This document shows, piece after piece, positions 28,539 to 35,584 of a stretch of 50,103 nucleotides of DNA (its first letter is position 1; the number at the start of each line of letters is the position of its first letter). Under the pieces are notes generated by a model that worked only from the letters and a program-made list of their open reading frames with translations, was not told where the DNA came from and did not search any database. The stretch is from Tepidamorphaceae bacterium (lineage in GTDB: Bacteria; Pseudomonadota; Alphaproteobacteria; Rhizobiales; Tepidamorphaceae): contig JANQNT010000009.1 of NCBI GenBank assembly GCA_028279445.1, positions 1 to 50,103 of the forward strand, read 5' to 3'. The translations under genes were made by a program, and so were the position numbers.

Positions 28539-29456
28539 TCACGTATCGGGTAGGATTTCGTCCTCGCGATAGCCTTGCGCATAGAGCAGCGCGGTGAGAT
28601 CAGCGTGGGCGAGATGCGCATCCGCGGCGGCGGCCACGATCGGCTTGGCGCGGTAGGCGACGCCGAGCCCGGCCGCCTCGATCATCGCAAGATCGTTGGC
28701 CCCGTCACCGACCGCGAGCGCCTGGCCGGACGTCAGGCCGCGTGCCGTTGTCATCTCCCAAAGCGCTGAACGTTTCGCCTCGCGCCCCAGGATCGGTTCG
28801 CGCACCGCTCCGGTCAGCGTATCCGCGTCACGCTCGAGAAGGTTGGCGCGATGCTCGGCAAAGCCCGCCCGTTCAGCGATTGCCTGCGTGAACAACGTAA
28901 ACCCGCCCGAAACCAGCGCCGTATGGGCGCCGTGGGCTGCCATCGTCGTCACCAGTGATCGTGCTCCTGCATTGAGCGTGATCACCTCGTCGAGCAGACG
29001 CTCCACCCCGGCGACGGGGAAGCCGGCCAGCAGATGGACACGCTCGCGCAGCGCCGGCTCGAAGGCCAGTTCTCCGCGCATCGCCCGCTCGGTTATTGCC
29101 GAAATCTGCTCGCGGAGGCCCAGCGCACCGGCGAGTTCGTCGACGCATTCCTGGCCGATGATGGTGGAGTCCATGTCGGCGATCAGGAGCTGCTTGCGCC
29201 GTCCCTCGGCCGGTTGCAGCACGATGTCGACGGGCAGGTGCGCCAGCGCTTCGGCGGCCGCCCGGCGCAGGTCGTCCAGTTGCTCAAGGCTTCCCCGGAA
29301 GGTGACATCGCGGGCCCGCTTGCCCAGCGGAGTCTGCATCGAGGGTGTTGCCAGTGCCGCCGACAGTTGGCGCGCCGCATCGTCCAGCGCGGCCACCTCT
29401 CCATGCGGGGCGACAAGCGTGGCGATCAATGACGTGACGTTCGGGGAGGCTTGCAT
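28539..29456 (-). CDS. serB: Phosphoserine phosphatase SerB
   Basis: It catalyses the last step of serine synthesis, phosphoserine to serine. The 305 residues include the HAD motif LLIADMDSTIIGQE with nucleophile Asp94 and Asp96, motif II TALVSGGFT, and motif III/IV TSGQALAVGDGANDLAMIEAAGLGVAYRAKP. The N-terminal ~85 residues form the regulatory domain common to the SerB family. I chose the ATG at 29456 because longer starts run into the divergent miaA gene. Confidence 0.95.
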   Translation of the reverse strand: MQASPNVTSLIATLVAPHGEVAALDDAARQLSAALATPSMQTPLGKRARDVTFRGSLEQLDDLRRAAAEALAHLPVDIVLQPAEGRRKQLLIADMDSTIIGQECVDELAGALGLREQISAITERAMRGELAFEPALRERVHLLAGFPVAGVERLLDEVITLNAGARSLVTTMAAHGAHTALVSGGFTLFTQAIAERAGFAEHRANLLERDADTLTGAVREPILGREAKRSALWEMTTARGLTSGQALAVGDGANDLAMIEAAGLGVAYRAKPIVAAAADAHLAHADLTALLYAQGYREDEILPDT

Positions 29457-29485
29457 CGGGACCGGTTTCCGGTTCGGTTGGAGCG

Positions 29486-30427
29486 ATGAACGCGCAAGGT
29501 CAGACAGGGCGGGCGGACGCAGTGCTGATAGCCGGGCCGACGGCAAGCGGCAAGTCGGCCCTGGCGCTCGCCGTCGCGGAGCGTATGGGCGGCATGGTGG
29601 TCAACGCCGATTCCATGCAGGTCTACGCGACTTTGCAGGTGCTTACCGCGCGGCCGGGCGACGAGGATCTGGCGCGCGCGCCGCATCGGCTTTACGGCCA
29701 TGTGTCCCCTGCGCAGCGCTATTCCGTGGGGCGGTATCTGGAGGATGCCGAAGCCGTCTTGCAGGAAGCAGCCGACAATCAACTGCTGCCGGTCTTCGTG
29801 GGTGGCACCGGGCTCTACTTCAAGGCGCTCGTCGAGGGGCTGTCGCCGATACCGCCGGTGCCCGACGAGGTGCGTATGGCGTGGTCGCGGCGGCTTGAGA
29901 CCGAGGGTGCCGGTGCGCTGCGCAGCGAACTCGAAACGTTCGATCCCCAGCTTGCCGCGCGCGTCGGTTCGCTTGACGGGCAACGCCTCGTGCGGGCGCT
30001 TTCGGTGGCCGAGGCGACGGGCAAGCCGCTCAGTCACTGGCAGGCCCAGCCGGGCAGGGCAATCGTCGATGTTGACCGTGCCGAGTGCGTCTTTCTCGAT
30101 CCTGACCGGGAGGCGCTCTACCGGCGGATCGACACGCGCTTCGAACGGATGATCGCCCATGGTGCGCTTGACGAGGTGCGCCGGCTTGTCGAAATCGCGC
30201 CGGACAGTTCATTGCCGGCGCGGCGTGCCCACGGGGCACCGCATCTGGCCGCCCATCTTGCCGGCGAATGCGATCTTGAGGAGGCGGTCCGGCGGGCCCA
30301 GGCCGACACCCGGCACTATGCCAAGCGGCAAAAGACCTGGTTCCGGCATCAGATGACGGGGTGGACCGTGCTCGATCCAGACGATGCGACGGCGCGCGAG
30401 ACCTGGCTGGAGAGCTTCAGCGCATAG
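29486..30427 (+). CDS. miaA: tRNA dimethylallyltransferase MiaA
   Basis: MiaA adds a dimethylallyl group to A37 of tRNAs that read codons beginning with U. The 313 residues contain the P-loop GPTASGKS (17-24), NADSMQVYATLQVLTARP, the GGTGLYFKALVEG block and the C-terminal HYAKRQKTWFRHQ. It diverges from serB with only 29 bases between the start codons, and converges with the second YHS gene ten bases after its stop. In related genomes ilvB usually follows miaA; here an 8.4-kb block separates them. Confidence 0.96.
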   Translation: MNAQGQTGRADAVLIAGPTASGKSALALAVAERMGGMVVNADSMQVYATLQVLTARPGDEDLARAPHRLYGHVSPAQRYSVGRYLEDAEAVLQEAADNQLLPVFVGGTGLYFKALVEGLSPIPPVPDEVRMAWSRRLETEGAGALRSELETFDPQLAARVGSLDGQRLVRALSVAEATGKPLSHWQAQPGRAIVDVDRAECVFLDPDREALYRRIDTRFERMIAHGALDEVRRLVEIAPDSSLPARRAHGAPHLAAHLAGECDLEEAVRRAQADTRHYAKRQKTWFRHQMTGWTVLDPDDATARETWLESFSA

Positions 30428-30437
30428 ACGGCGACTG

Positions 30438-30926
30438 TTATTCCGCGCCGAGGTGCTGCCAGTTCTTGTCCGACATCGCCAGATAGCCCGGAACGTCCTT
30501 CTGCCAGGTGCGCTGAACGCCGGCGTTGAAGTTGAGATAGAGCTTGCCGTCGAGGACGGTGAACTGCTCCGGCTCGATGCGCGCCTTGACGCCCTTGGCG
30601 ACCCCATAGGCGCAGTAGCCGCCATATTGCGGCGCGTACTTGTCGGGGGCGGCGATGAACAGGTCGCGATGTTCGGCGCTGGCGAAGCGATAGGTCGCGC
30701 CCTTGTGGGTGGCGGTTATCTCGGCGTTGCCCGGCACGGCGGCATTCTGCGTGAAGTAGGCGACCGGATCGTAGCCCTTGATGGCCAGGCCGCTGCCGTC
30801 GACGTTGATATTGCCGGCGCGCGCGGATGCAGACCAGGCCAGCGCGATGGCGAGCGCCATGAAGATCGCCAGGGCGATGCGGTGGAACTGCTGCTGTCGG
30901 GCGGTGCTGGCTGCGGTCGGCGTCAT
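30438..30926 (-). CDS. Second secreted or membrane-anchored YHS domain protein
   Basis: This 162-residue product has an N-terminal hydrophobic segment (FHRIALAIFMALAIALAWSASARA) that looks like a Sec signal peptide or anchor, then a YHS-type domain: LAIKGYDPVAYFTQNAAVPG, FASAEHRDLFIAAPDKYAPQYGGYCAYG and LYLNFNAGVQRTWQKDVPGYL. It is clearly related to the protein at 22083-22586 but lacks a twin-arginine motif. The ATG at 30926 has AGGAG ten bases upstream. The function is unknown. Confidence 0.85.
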   Translation of the reverse strand: MTPTAASTARQQQFHRIALAIFMALAIALAWSASARAGNINVDGSGLAIKGYDPVAYFTQNAAVPGNAEITATHKGATYRFASAEHRDLFIAAPDKYAPQYGGYCAYGVAKGVKARIEPEQFTVLDGKLYLNFNAGVQRTWQKDVPGYLAMSDKNWQHLGAE

Positions 30927-31104
30927 GGCGTGTCGTCTCCTGGCGGTCTCTTTGGGCGATCTCTTTATTACGCTGAGATTTCGCGAAGAATGCTCGCGAT
31001 CAGCGGGACATGGTGCACTCGGTGCCCGTTGTCCACGCATCGCCGCGCGAAGCCAAGATTACGTAACGTCACATCGTCTCGCGCTCAGACACGATCGCGT
31101 GACA

Positions 31105-31143
31105 AATAAAGAACGCGCAGGACCCGGGGGAGGGTCCTGCGCG
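31105..31143 (-). terminator. Intrinsic terminator of the fasciclin gene
   Basis: A perfect 12-bp stem (31114-31125 with 31132-31143) is followed on the minus strand by TTCTTTATTTG. It lies 36 bases beyond the fasciclin stop. Confidence 0.85.
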
Positions 31144-31178
31144 CCTTGACGATCGGCACTGTTGGTCGGCTCAAGCGC

Positions 31179-31742
31179 TCAAGAAGCCGGCAACAGCACC
31201 GCGTCAATCACGTGGATGACGCCGTTCGACTGATCGACATCGGCGATCGTCACATTGGCCACGTTGTCCTGGCCGTCCTTGATCATGATCTTTCCGCCCT
31301 CGCTCATGACGGTGAACTCGCAGCCGCCGACCGTGGCGATCGACACCGAGCCGCCGCCATCGGCGATCATCTTGGCGATGCCGTCGGACATCGCCTTCGC
31401 GCCGAGGACGTGACAGGTAAGTATCTTGGTGAGCTGGGCCTTGTTCTCCGGCTTCAGCAGCGTCTCGACGGTGCCGTCCGGCAGCTTGTCGAAGGCGGCG
31501 TTGGTCGGCGCGAAGACGGTGAAGGGACCCGCGCCCTGAAGCGTCTCCACAAGGCCGGCGGCCTGGACCGCGGCGACCAGCGTGGTGTGGTCCTTCGAGT
31601 TGGCGGCGTTCTCGACGATGGTCTTGTCGGGAACCATCTCGGCGCCGCCGACCATCTTGCCGTGGCCGCCGGCCAGGGCGGCCGCGGTTGCGGCGGTGGC
31701 GAGCGCGGTGGACAGCGCAAGGGTGCGCGTGAATTTCAGCAT
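31179..31742 (-). CDS. Secreted fasciclin-domain protein
   Basis: The 187-residue product has a signal peptide (cleavage near residue 24, ALAGG) and one fasciclin (FAS1) domain: DHTTLVAAVQAAGLVETLQGAGPFTVFAPTNAAFDKLP is the first conserved block, followed by LTKILTCHVLGAKA and NGVIHVIDAVLLP. FAS1 domains mediate adhesion or bind small ligands; related proteins are the mycobacterial MPT70/MPT83. AGGAGAG precedes the ATG. An ECF-type promoter lies just upstream, and the anti-sigma and sigma genes lie directly before it on the same strand. Confidence 0.93.
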   Translation of the reverse strand: MLKFTRTLALSTALATAATAAALAGGHGKMVGGAEMVPDKTIVENAANSKDHTTLVAAVQAAGLVETLQGAGPFTVFAPTNAAFDKLPDGTVETLLKPENKAQLTKILTCHVLGAKAMSDGIAKMIADGGGSVSIATVGGCEFTVMSEGGKIMIKDGQDNVANVTIADVDQSNGVIHVIDAVLLPAS

Positions 31743-31791
31743 GGAAGTCTCTCCTGTTTGCGAGACCCCGGTTTTGGGGGACGCGCACAGG

Positions 31792-31818
31792 AACGAGAGC
31801 TCCGGCGGAAAAGTTTCA
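31792..31818 (-). promoter_or_regulatory. Candidate ECF-sigma promoter of the fasciclin gene
   Basis: On the minus strand TGAAAC (31818-31813) is separated by 17 bases from CGTT (31795-31792). An AAC in the -35 and CGT in the -10 are hallmarks of ECF promoters. It lies in the 84-base gap between the anti-sigma stop and the fasciclin start. I did not find the same pair before the sigma gene. Confidence 0.5.
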
Positions 31819-31826
31819 GGCGGTGG

Positions 31827-32537
31827 TCAGATTTTTTTCGCCGTGCCTTCCGCGACGACGGGGCCGGTCGGCCCCTCGATGGGCGAGCCGCCCAGCGGCT
31901 CCAGCGTGACGGCGAAGACGGTACCGTCGACCGGTTCGCCGACACCCTCCGGCAGGGGCGTGGCGGCCTCGCCGCCGATGACGCCGACGGACACCGGATC
32001 GGCCTTGTCGGCGATCAGCCACAGCTCGAAATCCATGTTCTCCACCGGCTTGCCGGCGACATGCAGCGCGCGCAGGCGCATGGTCGCGCCCTCATAGACG
32101 ACAACGAAGCGCTCGGCGGTTTCCTCGGAACTGAGATTGGCCACCAGCGTGCCGGGCGGCTCGCCGGTCGGTGTCGGCTGCCAGAGGACGGCTGCGATGA
32201 AGACGACGCAGGCGAGCGCGGCGGCGGTCATCACGCGCCAGAACGCGGCGCTGGCCCATAGCCCCGGCGAGCGGGCCGGCTGGCTGTCGTCGTCGGTGAA
32301 AAGCTGCCGGCCGATGCGGCTGGCAACCTGCGGCGGCGGGGCTTCCTCGGCGAAGCCATCGTTGAGCGCGGCGAAGTGCTGCTCCCACTCGGCGACGAGG
32401 CGGGCGAAATCCTTATCACGCGCGATGCGCTGCTGAACGGTGGCGCGTTCGGCAGCGTCGAGCACACCGAGGACGTATTCCGCCGCAAGAGCGGAATCGT
32501 CTTCGGGAAGATCGGTCCTGCGCGGGTCGTCGCTCAT
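31827..32537 (-). CDS. Anti-sigma factor, RskA (anti-sigma-K) family
   Basis: The 236-residue protein has an N-terminal cytoplasmic helical region (ALAAEYVLGVLDAAERATVQQRI..EWEQHFAALND) of the kind that holds ECF sigma factors, one membrane segment (about residues 98-119, WRVMTAAALACVVFIAAVLW) and a periplasmic RskA C-terminal domain (PGTLVANLSSEETAERFVVVY, then DFELWLIADKADPVSVGVI). Its ATG overlaps the sigma factor stop (ATGA), so the pair is translationally coupled. It probably sequesters that sigma factor until an envelope signal releases it. Confidence 0.9.
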   Translation of the reverse strand: MSDDPRRTDLPEDDSALAAEYVLGVLDAAERATVQQRIARDKDFARLVAEWEQHFAALNDGFAEEAPPPQVASRIGRQLFTDDDSQPARSPGLWASAAFWRVMTAAALACVVFIAAVLWQPTPTGEPPGTLVANLSSEETAERFVVVYEGATMRLRALHVAGKPVENMDFELWLIADKADPVSVGVIGGEAATPLPEGVGEPVDGTVFAVTLEPLGGSPIEGPTGPVVAEGTAKKI

Positions 32538-33076
32538 TCTTCCAGGCATTCCCTGAGCTTGATCAGGCTGCGGCGCAGCCAGGTGCGCATGGTGTTCAGC
32601 GGTACCGCGTGGCGGGCGGCCAGCTCGCTGTAAGAGTATCCTTCCAGATAGGCGCCGCGCACCGCTTGCGCCCGGTCGGCTTCGAGCCGGCCGAGGCATC
32701 GTGCCAGGCGCTGCGATTCGCCGGACGCGATGGCGCGCTGTTCGGGCGAGGGGGCCGGATCGGGTAGGTGATCGGCGGCTTCGGGTCCCTCGTGCGCCGG
32801 CTTGCGGGCGCGCAGGCGGTCGATTGCATGGTTGCGCGCGATGGCGATCAGCCAGGACATCGGGCTTGCGCCGGTGACGGCGTAGCTGTCGGCACGGTTC
32901 CAGATCCTGACGTAGATCTCCTGCAAGGCATCCTCGGCTTCGGCTCTGTCTTTCAAGAGACGCAATGCGACGCCGAAAAGTTTCGCGCAGGTGCGCTCGT
33001 ACAGCCGGTCGAATGCGGCACGACGGCCGAGCGCGGTCTGCGCGAGGAGCTCTTCCAGGGATTCGTCGCCGGGCAT
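32534..33076 (-). CDS. ECF RNA polymerase sigma factor, SigK-like
   Basis: The product has the region 2 block LKDRAEAEDALQEIYVRIWNRADSY...SPMSWLIAIARNHAIDRLR and a region 4 helix-turn-helix (YLEGYSYSELAARHAVPLNTMRTWLRRSLIKLRECL), about 180 residues in all. Partnership with an RskA-type anti-sigma and a downstream fasciclin gene matches the SigK group. I took the ATG at 33076 (MPGDESLEEL) because conservation starts there; an ATG at 33151 is in frame. No strong ribosome binding site precedes either. Confidence 0.92.
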   Translation of the reverse strand: MPGDESLEELLAQTALGRRAAFDRLYERTCAKLFGVALRLLKDRAEAEDALQEIYVRIWNRADSYAVTGASPMSWLIAIARNHAIDRLRARKPAHEGPEAADHLPDPAPSPEQRAIASGESQRLARCLGRLEADRAQAVRGAYLEGYSYSELAARHAVPLNTMRTWLRRSLIKLRECLEE

Positions 33077-33298
33077 CGAGAACCAACTGTTCGGGTGGTT
33101 GGGGCGAGGATAGGACAACCCGGCAACGGGCGAAAGCGCGCTGTCGCACATGCTGCCGGTCAGTGGCGAACGCGCTCAAATCTGCGTGAGTGAAGTTGAA
33201 GACCTGTGCATGCGAAGTGATGCGCACGCCGGGAAGGCGCCGTTTAGGGTGCAGCCCATGCCGGCACGCCCGGCGATATCTCCGGAGGAGTTCCAAGA

Positions 33299-33547
33299 AT
33301 GCACGCCAAGTCCAAGAAAGCCCTCGCCCTGATGATGGTCAGCGGCGGTTTGATGGTTGCGGCTCCCGCGCCAGCCTTTGCCGGCTGTACACCCTGTGCG
33401 CAGGCCGGCTGCGCCGCCTGCAAGGCCAAGTGCGGTGCCTGCGCGGCTGCCGCCTGCGGCGCCTGCGCACCGGCTTGTGGCGCCTGCGCGGCCGCTGCCT
33501 GCGCGCCGTGCAAGCCCAAATGCGGTGCCTGCGGCGCGACGCAGTAA
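33299..33547 (+). CDS. Secreted cysteine-repeat peptide (seven CxxC pairs)
   Basis: This 82-residue product has a signal peptide (about residues 1-28, cleaved after PAFA) and a mature part of about 54 residues with 14 cysteines and almost nothing else but Ala, Gly, Pro and Lys. Cysteines fall at 30/33, 38/41, 45/48, 53/56, 60/63, 68/71 and 75/78. From residue 38 it is three tandem 15-residue units: CAACKAKCGACAAAA, CGACAPACGACAAAA and CAPCKPKCGACGATQ. A strong GGAGGAG precedes the ATG. The composition suggests metal (copper or zinc) binding or a thiol-rich peptide; no family is recognised. It diverges from the sigma factor gene. Confidence 0.85.
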   Translation: MHAKSKKALALMMVSGGLMVAAPAPAFAGCTPCAQAGCAACKAKCGACAAAACGACAPACGACAAAACAPCKPKCGACGATQ

Positions 33548-33565
33548 TCGACCGGTATCGGTCGA
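33548..33565 (+). other. Hairpin right after the cysteine-repeat gene
   Basis: TCGACCG-GTAT-CGGTCGA forms a 7-bp stem directly after the TAA stop. No T-run follows, so it may be a 3' stabilising structure and need not be a terminator. Confidence 0.45.
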
Positions 33566-33715
33566 CCAGACGACCTCCAGTTCGAGCGGCCCGGTGTCCT
33601 TCGGCCTTGTGGCCATGGAGACCGGGTCGTTCGTTTTGTTGGGCCGTGGTCTTGTTTCGTTCGTTGCCACAACCATCTGTTGTGCACCACAGGCAATCCC
33701 CGGCATCGCTTATCG

Positions 33716-34456
33716 ATGATCTCCTACACCAACCTGACCGACCCCCAGCGGCTCCTCGATGGTGTATCGAGGGAGCGCCTGGCCGATATGCGGGCGGCGG
33801 CCGATGACATGATCGCGGTGCTGGAAGAGGCCGCCGAGGGCGGCCACCACGTCTTGTTGGATGTGCTGGCCACCGCGAAGGACGGCACTTTCACCCAGTG
33901 GGAGCACTATCCGCCCGGCGACGTGCACGACAAGGAAACCGGGGCGGTGTGGTTCTACCACGCCCATGCCGTCGACGAGGACGGTCAGAGGCCCTGGGAG
34001 GAGCACGGCCACTTCCACCTGTTCGTCTACTCGCGGCATCTTGGCGCCGACGCCGAGCCGATCGCGCTGCCAAAGGAACGCGACGAGGAGAAGGGCGGAC
34101 TTTGCCATCTGGCGGCGGTCTCCTTCGACCTGCAGGGTGCGCCGGTGAAGATCTTCACCACCAACCGCTGGGTCGCGGCGGAGTGGATGTACCGCGCCCA
34201 GGACGTGATCCCGCTGATCGACCGGTTCGTCATCGGCAAGGACGACTTCTCGCTGACCAGCCGATGGCTGATGGCCGCGCTGAGGCTCTATCGGCCGCAG
34301 ATCGAATGGGCTCTGCGGGAGCGCGACGAACTGCTCGCGCATGCGGCGGACGCGGACCCGGACGGGTTCGCTGAGGACAAGGCGATCGAGGTGACCTCGG
34401 CCATCGACTTCGACCTTGCCGGCCAGATCGACGCCATCGAGGCGGCCCTCGACTGA
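33716..34456 (+). CDS. Uncharacterised His-rich protein
   Basis: I do not recognise this 246-residue protein with confidence (possibly the family called DUF6969). It looks soluble, with no signal peptide. A central block is dense in histidine and aromatic residues: WEHYPPGDVHD (63-72), WFYHAHAV (79-86) and WEEHGHFHLFVYSR (94-107), giving HxH pairs at 82/84, 97/99 and 99/101 that could bind metal. Later blocks are GGLCHLAAVSFDLQGAPVKIFTTNRWVAAEWMY and an acidic helical C-terminus. It lies 168 bases after the cysteine-repeat gene on the same strand. The ATG at 33716 is assumed; no clear ribosome binding site is visible. Confidence 0.7.
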   Translation: MISYTNLTDPQRLLDGVSRERLADMRAAADDMIAVLEEAAEGGHHVLLDVLATAKDGTFTQWEHYPPGDVHDKETGAVWFYHAHAVDEDGQRPWEEHGHFHLFVYSRHLGADAEPIALPKERDEEKGGLCHLAAVSFDLQGAPVKIFTTNRWVAAEWMYRAQDVIPLIDRFVIGKDDFSLTSRWLMAALRLYRPQIEWALRERDELLAHAADADPDGFAEDKAIEVTSAIDFDLAGQIDAIEAALD

Positions 34457-34543
34457 CATTCTTCCCTCATGTGCGTTTGACAACCCTCACCATTGCCGGT
34501 GCAAACTCGCGTCGGCGATTTGCCGCGGTGGAGGATTCACGTC

Positions 34544-34933
34544 ATGAGACGACTGATTGCATGTGTTGCCGGCGCGTTTGCGATTGCCCTGTTCGTGCTT
34601 GCGACGCCGGGCGGGGCGCTGGCCCAGGAGCTTGACCGCTACCAGGCGCGGCTGTCGCCGGCCGATCACTACAACTCCAGAGGCCAGCGGCTGCAGGACG
34701 CGGCGGCCATCATCCGCCAGGATCGCGCCAACGTGCACCGCTTCGGCAAGCGCGACCCCGAAGACCAGCTCGATGCATATTTCGGCAGCAAGGCGAACCG
34801 GGGGCGCATGGAGGCGATGCTGAGGAACGGCAGCGCCGATCCGGGCGTGCGTTCGGCCATCGTCAACGGCACCCCGCTGATCGAAGTGATCATCTACCAG
34901 AACGCGGTGAGCGTGTTCCTGATCGCGCCGTGA
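34544..34933 (+). CDS. Small secreted protein of unknown function
   Basis: The 129-residue product starts with a typical signal peptide (RRLIACVAGAFAIALFVLATPGGALAQ). The mature part is charged and contains RYQARLSPADHYNSRGQRLQDAAAIIRQDRANVHRFGKRDPEDQLD and ends in a hydrophobic strand (IEVIIYQNAVSVFLIAP). I recognise no domain. The ATG at 34544 has GGAGG about ten bases upstream. It is in the same direction as the His-rich gene, 87 bases downstream. Confidence 0.8.
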   Translation: MRRLIACVAGAFAIALFVLATPGGALAQELDRYQARLSPADHYNSRGQRLQDAAAIIRQDRANVHRFGKRDPEDQLDAYFGSKANRGRMEAMLRNGSADPGVRSAIVNGTPLIEVIIYQNAVSVFLIAP

Positions 34934-34946
34934 GGCGCGTCCGGCG

Positions 34947-35297
34947 TTACAGCCGGATGCCGATGCGCGGGCCCATCCAGGTCATGCCGAGGTAAAGCGT
35001 CACCGTCACTGCGCAGCCGATCAGCAGCGCCAGCCAGAAACTCAGCCCCGAGCGCAGCAGCACCGGGATGAGCAGGAACATCGGCAGTGACGGCAGCACG
35101 TACCAGAAGGTTGCCTGGGCGTGGTCGGCGAGCAGGGCGGTGTCTTCTGTGTCGCGCCACAGCCAGACCATGCCGAGTACGGAGATCAGTGGCAGCGAGG
35201 CGACAAGCGCACCGAAGCCGGGGCTGCGGCGGGCGATTTCCGAGACGGCGGCGATGATGACGCCGGACAGGGCGGCTTTCAGGACGATGTAGAGCAT
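34947..35297 (-). CDS. DUF3147 family membrane protein
   Basis: The 116-residue protein consists of about four hydrophobic helices: VLKAALSGVIIAAVSEIA, ALVASLPLISVLGMVWLW, FWYVLPSLPMFLLIPVLL and FWLALLIGCAVTVTLYLG. The pattern SPGFGALVASLPLISVL followed by ATFWYVLPSLPMFLL is typical of DUF3147. The function is unknown. It converges with the small secreted protein gene. Confidence 0.85.
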   Translation of the reverse strand: MLYIVLKAALSGVIIAAVSEIARRSPGFGALVASLPLISVLGMVWLWRDTEDTALLADHAQATFWYVLPSLPMFLLIPVLLRSGLSFWLALLIGCAVTVTLYLGMTWMGPRIGIRL

Positions 35298-35390
35298 GGC
35301 GTGAACGCTACCGTCATTGGCCGCTCCAGTGAACCGCCGAGGCCGCGTGCGCCCATCGCCTCCGGATGCTGCGACGCACCGTCACACCGG

Positions 35391-35497
35391 CTAGAGCAAC
35401 CTGCGCCGGGATCGGCGCAGACAAGTTGCTCTACGCTTTTGATGCAGATCATCTTTTCTGCATTTGGGCGATTCAACCCAAATGCAGGATGATCTAG
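35391..35497. repeat. Composite palindromic intergenic element with CTAG ends
   Basis: Two nested palindromes lie side by side between CTAG at each end. The first is TAGAGCAAC/GTTGCTCTA (35392-35400, 35425-35433) enclosing CTGCGCC/GGCGCAG (35401-35420). The second is CTGCATTTGGG/CCCAAATGCAG (35458-35468, 35477-35487) enclosed by GATCATC/GATGATC (35447-35453, 35488-35494). The region is lower in GC than its surroundings. This mosaic design resembles the rhizobial intergenic mosaic elements. Confidence 0.75.
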
Positions 35498-35545
35498 TTG
35501 CGGCGACTTCGAACATTTCCAAATCGATATATCGCACTATCTGAA

Positions 35546-35563
35546 TTTCAGAAATTTCTGAAA
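35546..35563. promoter_or_regulatory. Perfect 18-bp palindrome, candidate GbsR operator
   Basis: TTTCAGAAATTTCTGAAA is an exact palindrome 21 bases upstream of the GbsR-like regulator start. A second partial half-site (CTGAATTTCAG) overlaps its left side. The position suits autoregulation of the regulator-cydAB operon by a dimeric winged-helix protein. Confidence 0.55.
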
Positions 35564-35584
35564 TGACAGACGAGACCGATCGTG

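Noticed and set aside
33092-33103. GGGTGGTTGGGG before the sigma gene as a second copy of the bamD-recN hairpin
   Set aside because: Only 11 bases are shared and no second arm is present, so chance similarity is likely.
33299-33547. Calling the cysteine-repeat peptide a bufferin precursor (DUF2282)
   Set aside because: The cysteine pattern differs, and the partner DUF692/DUF2063 genes are missing.
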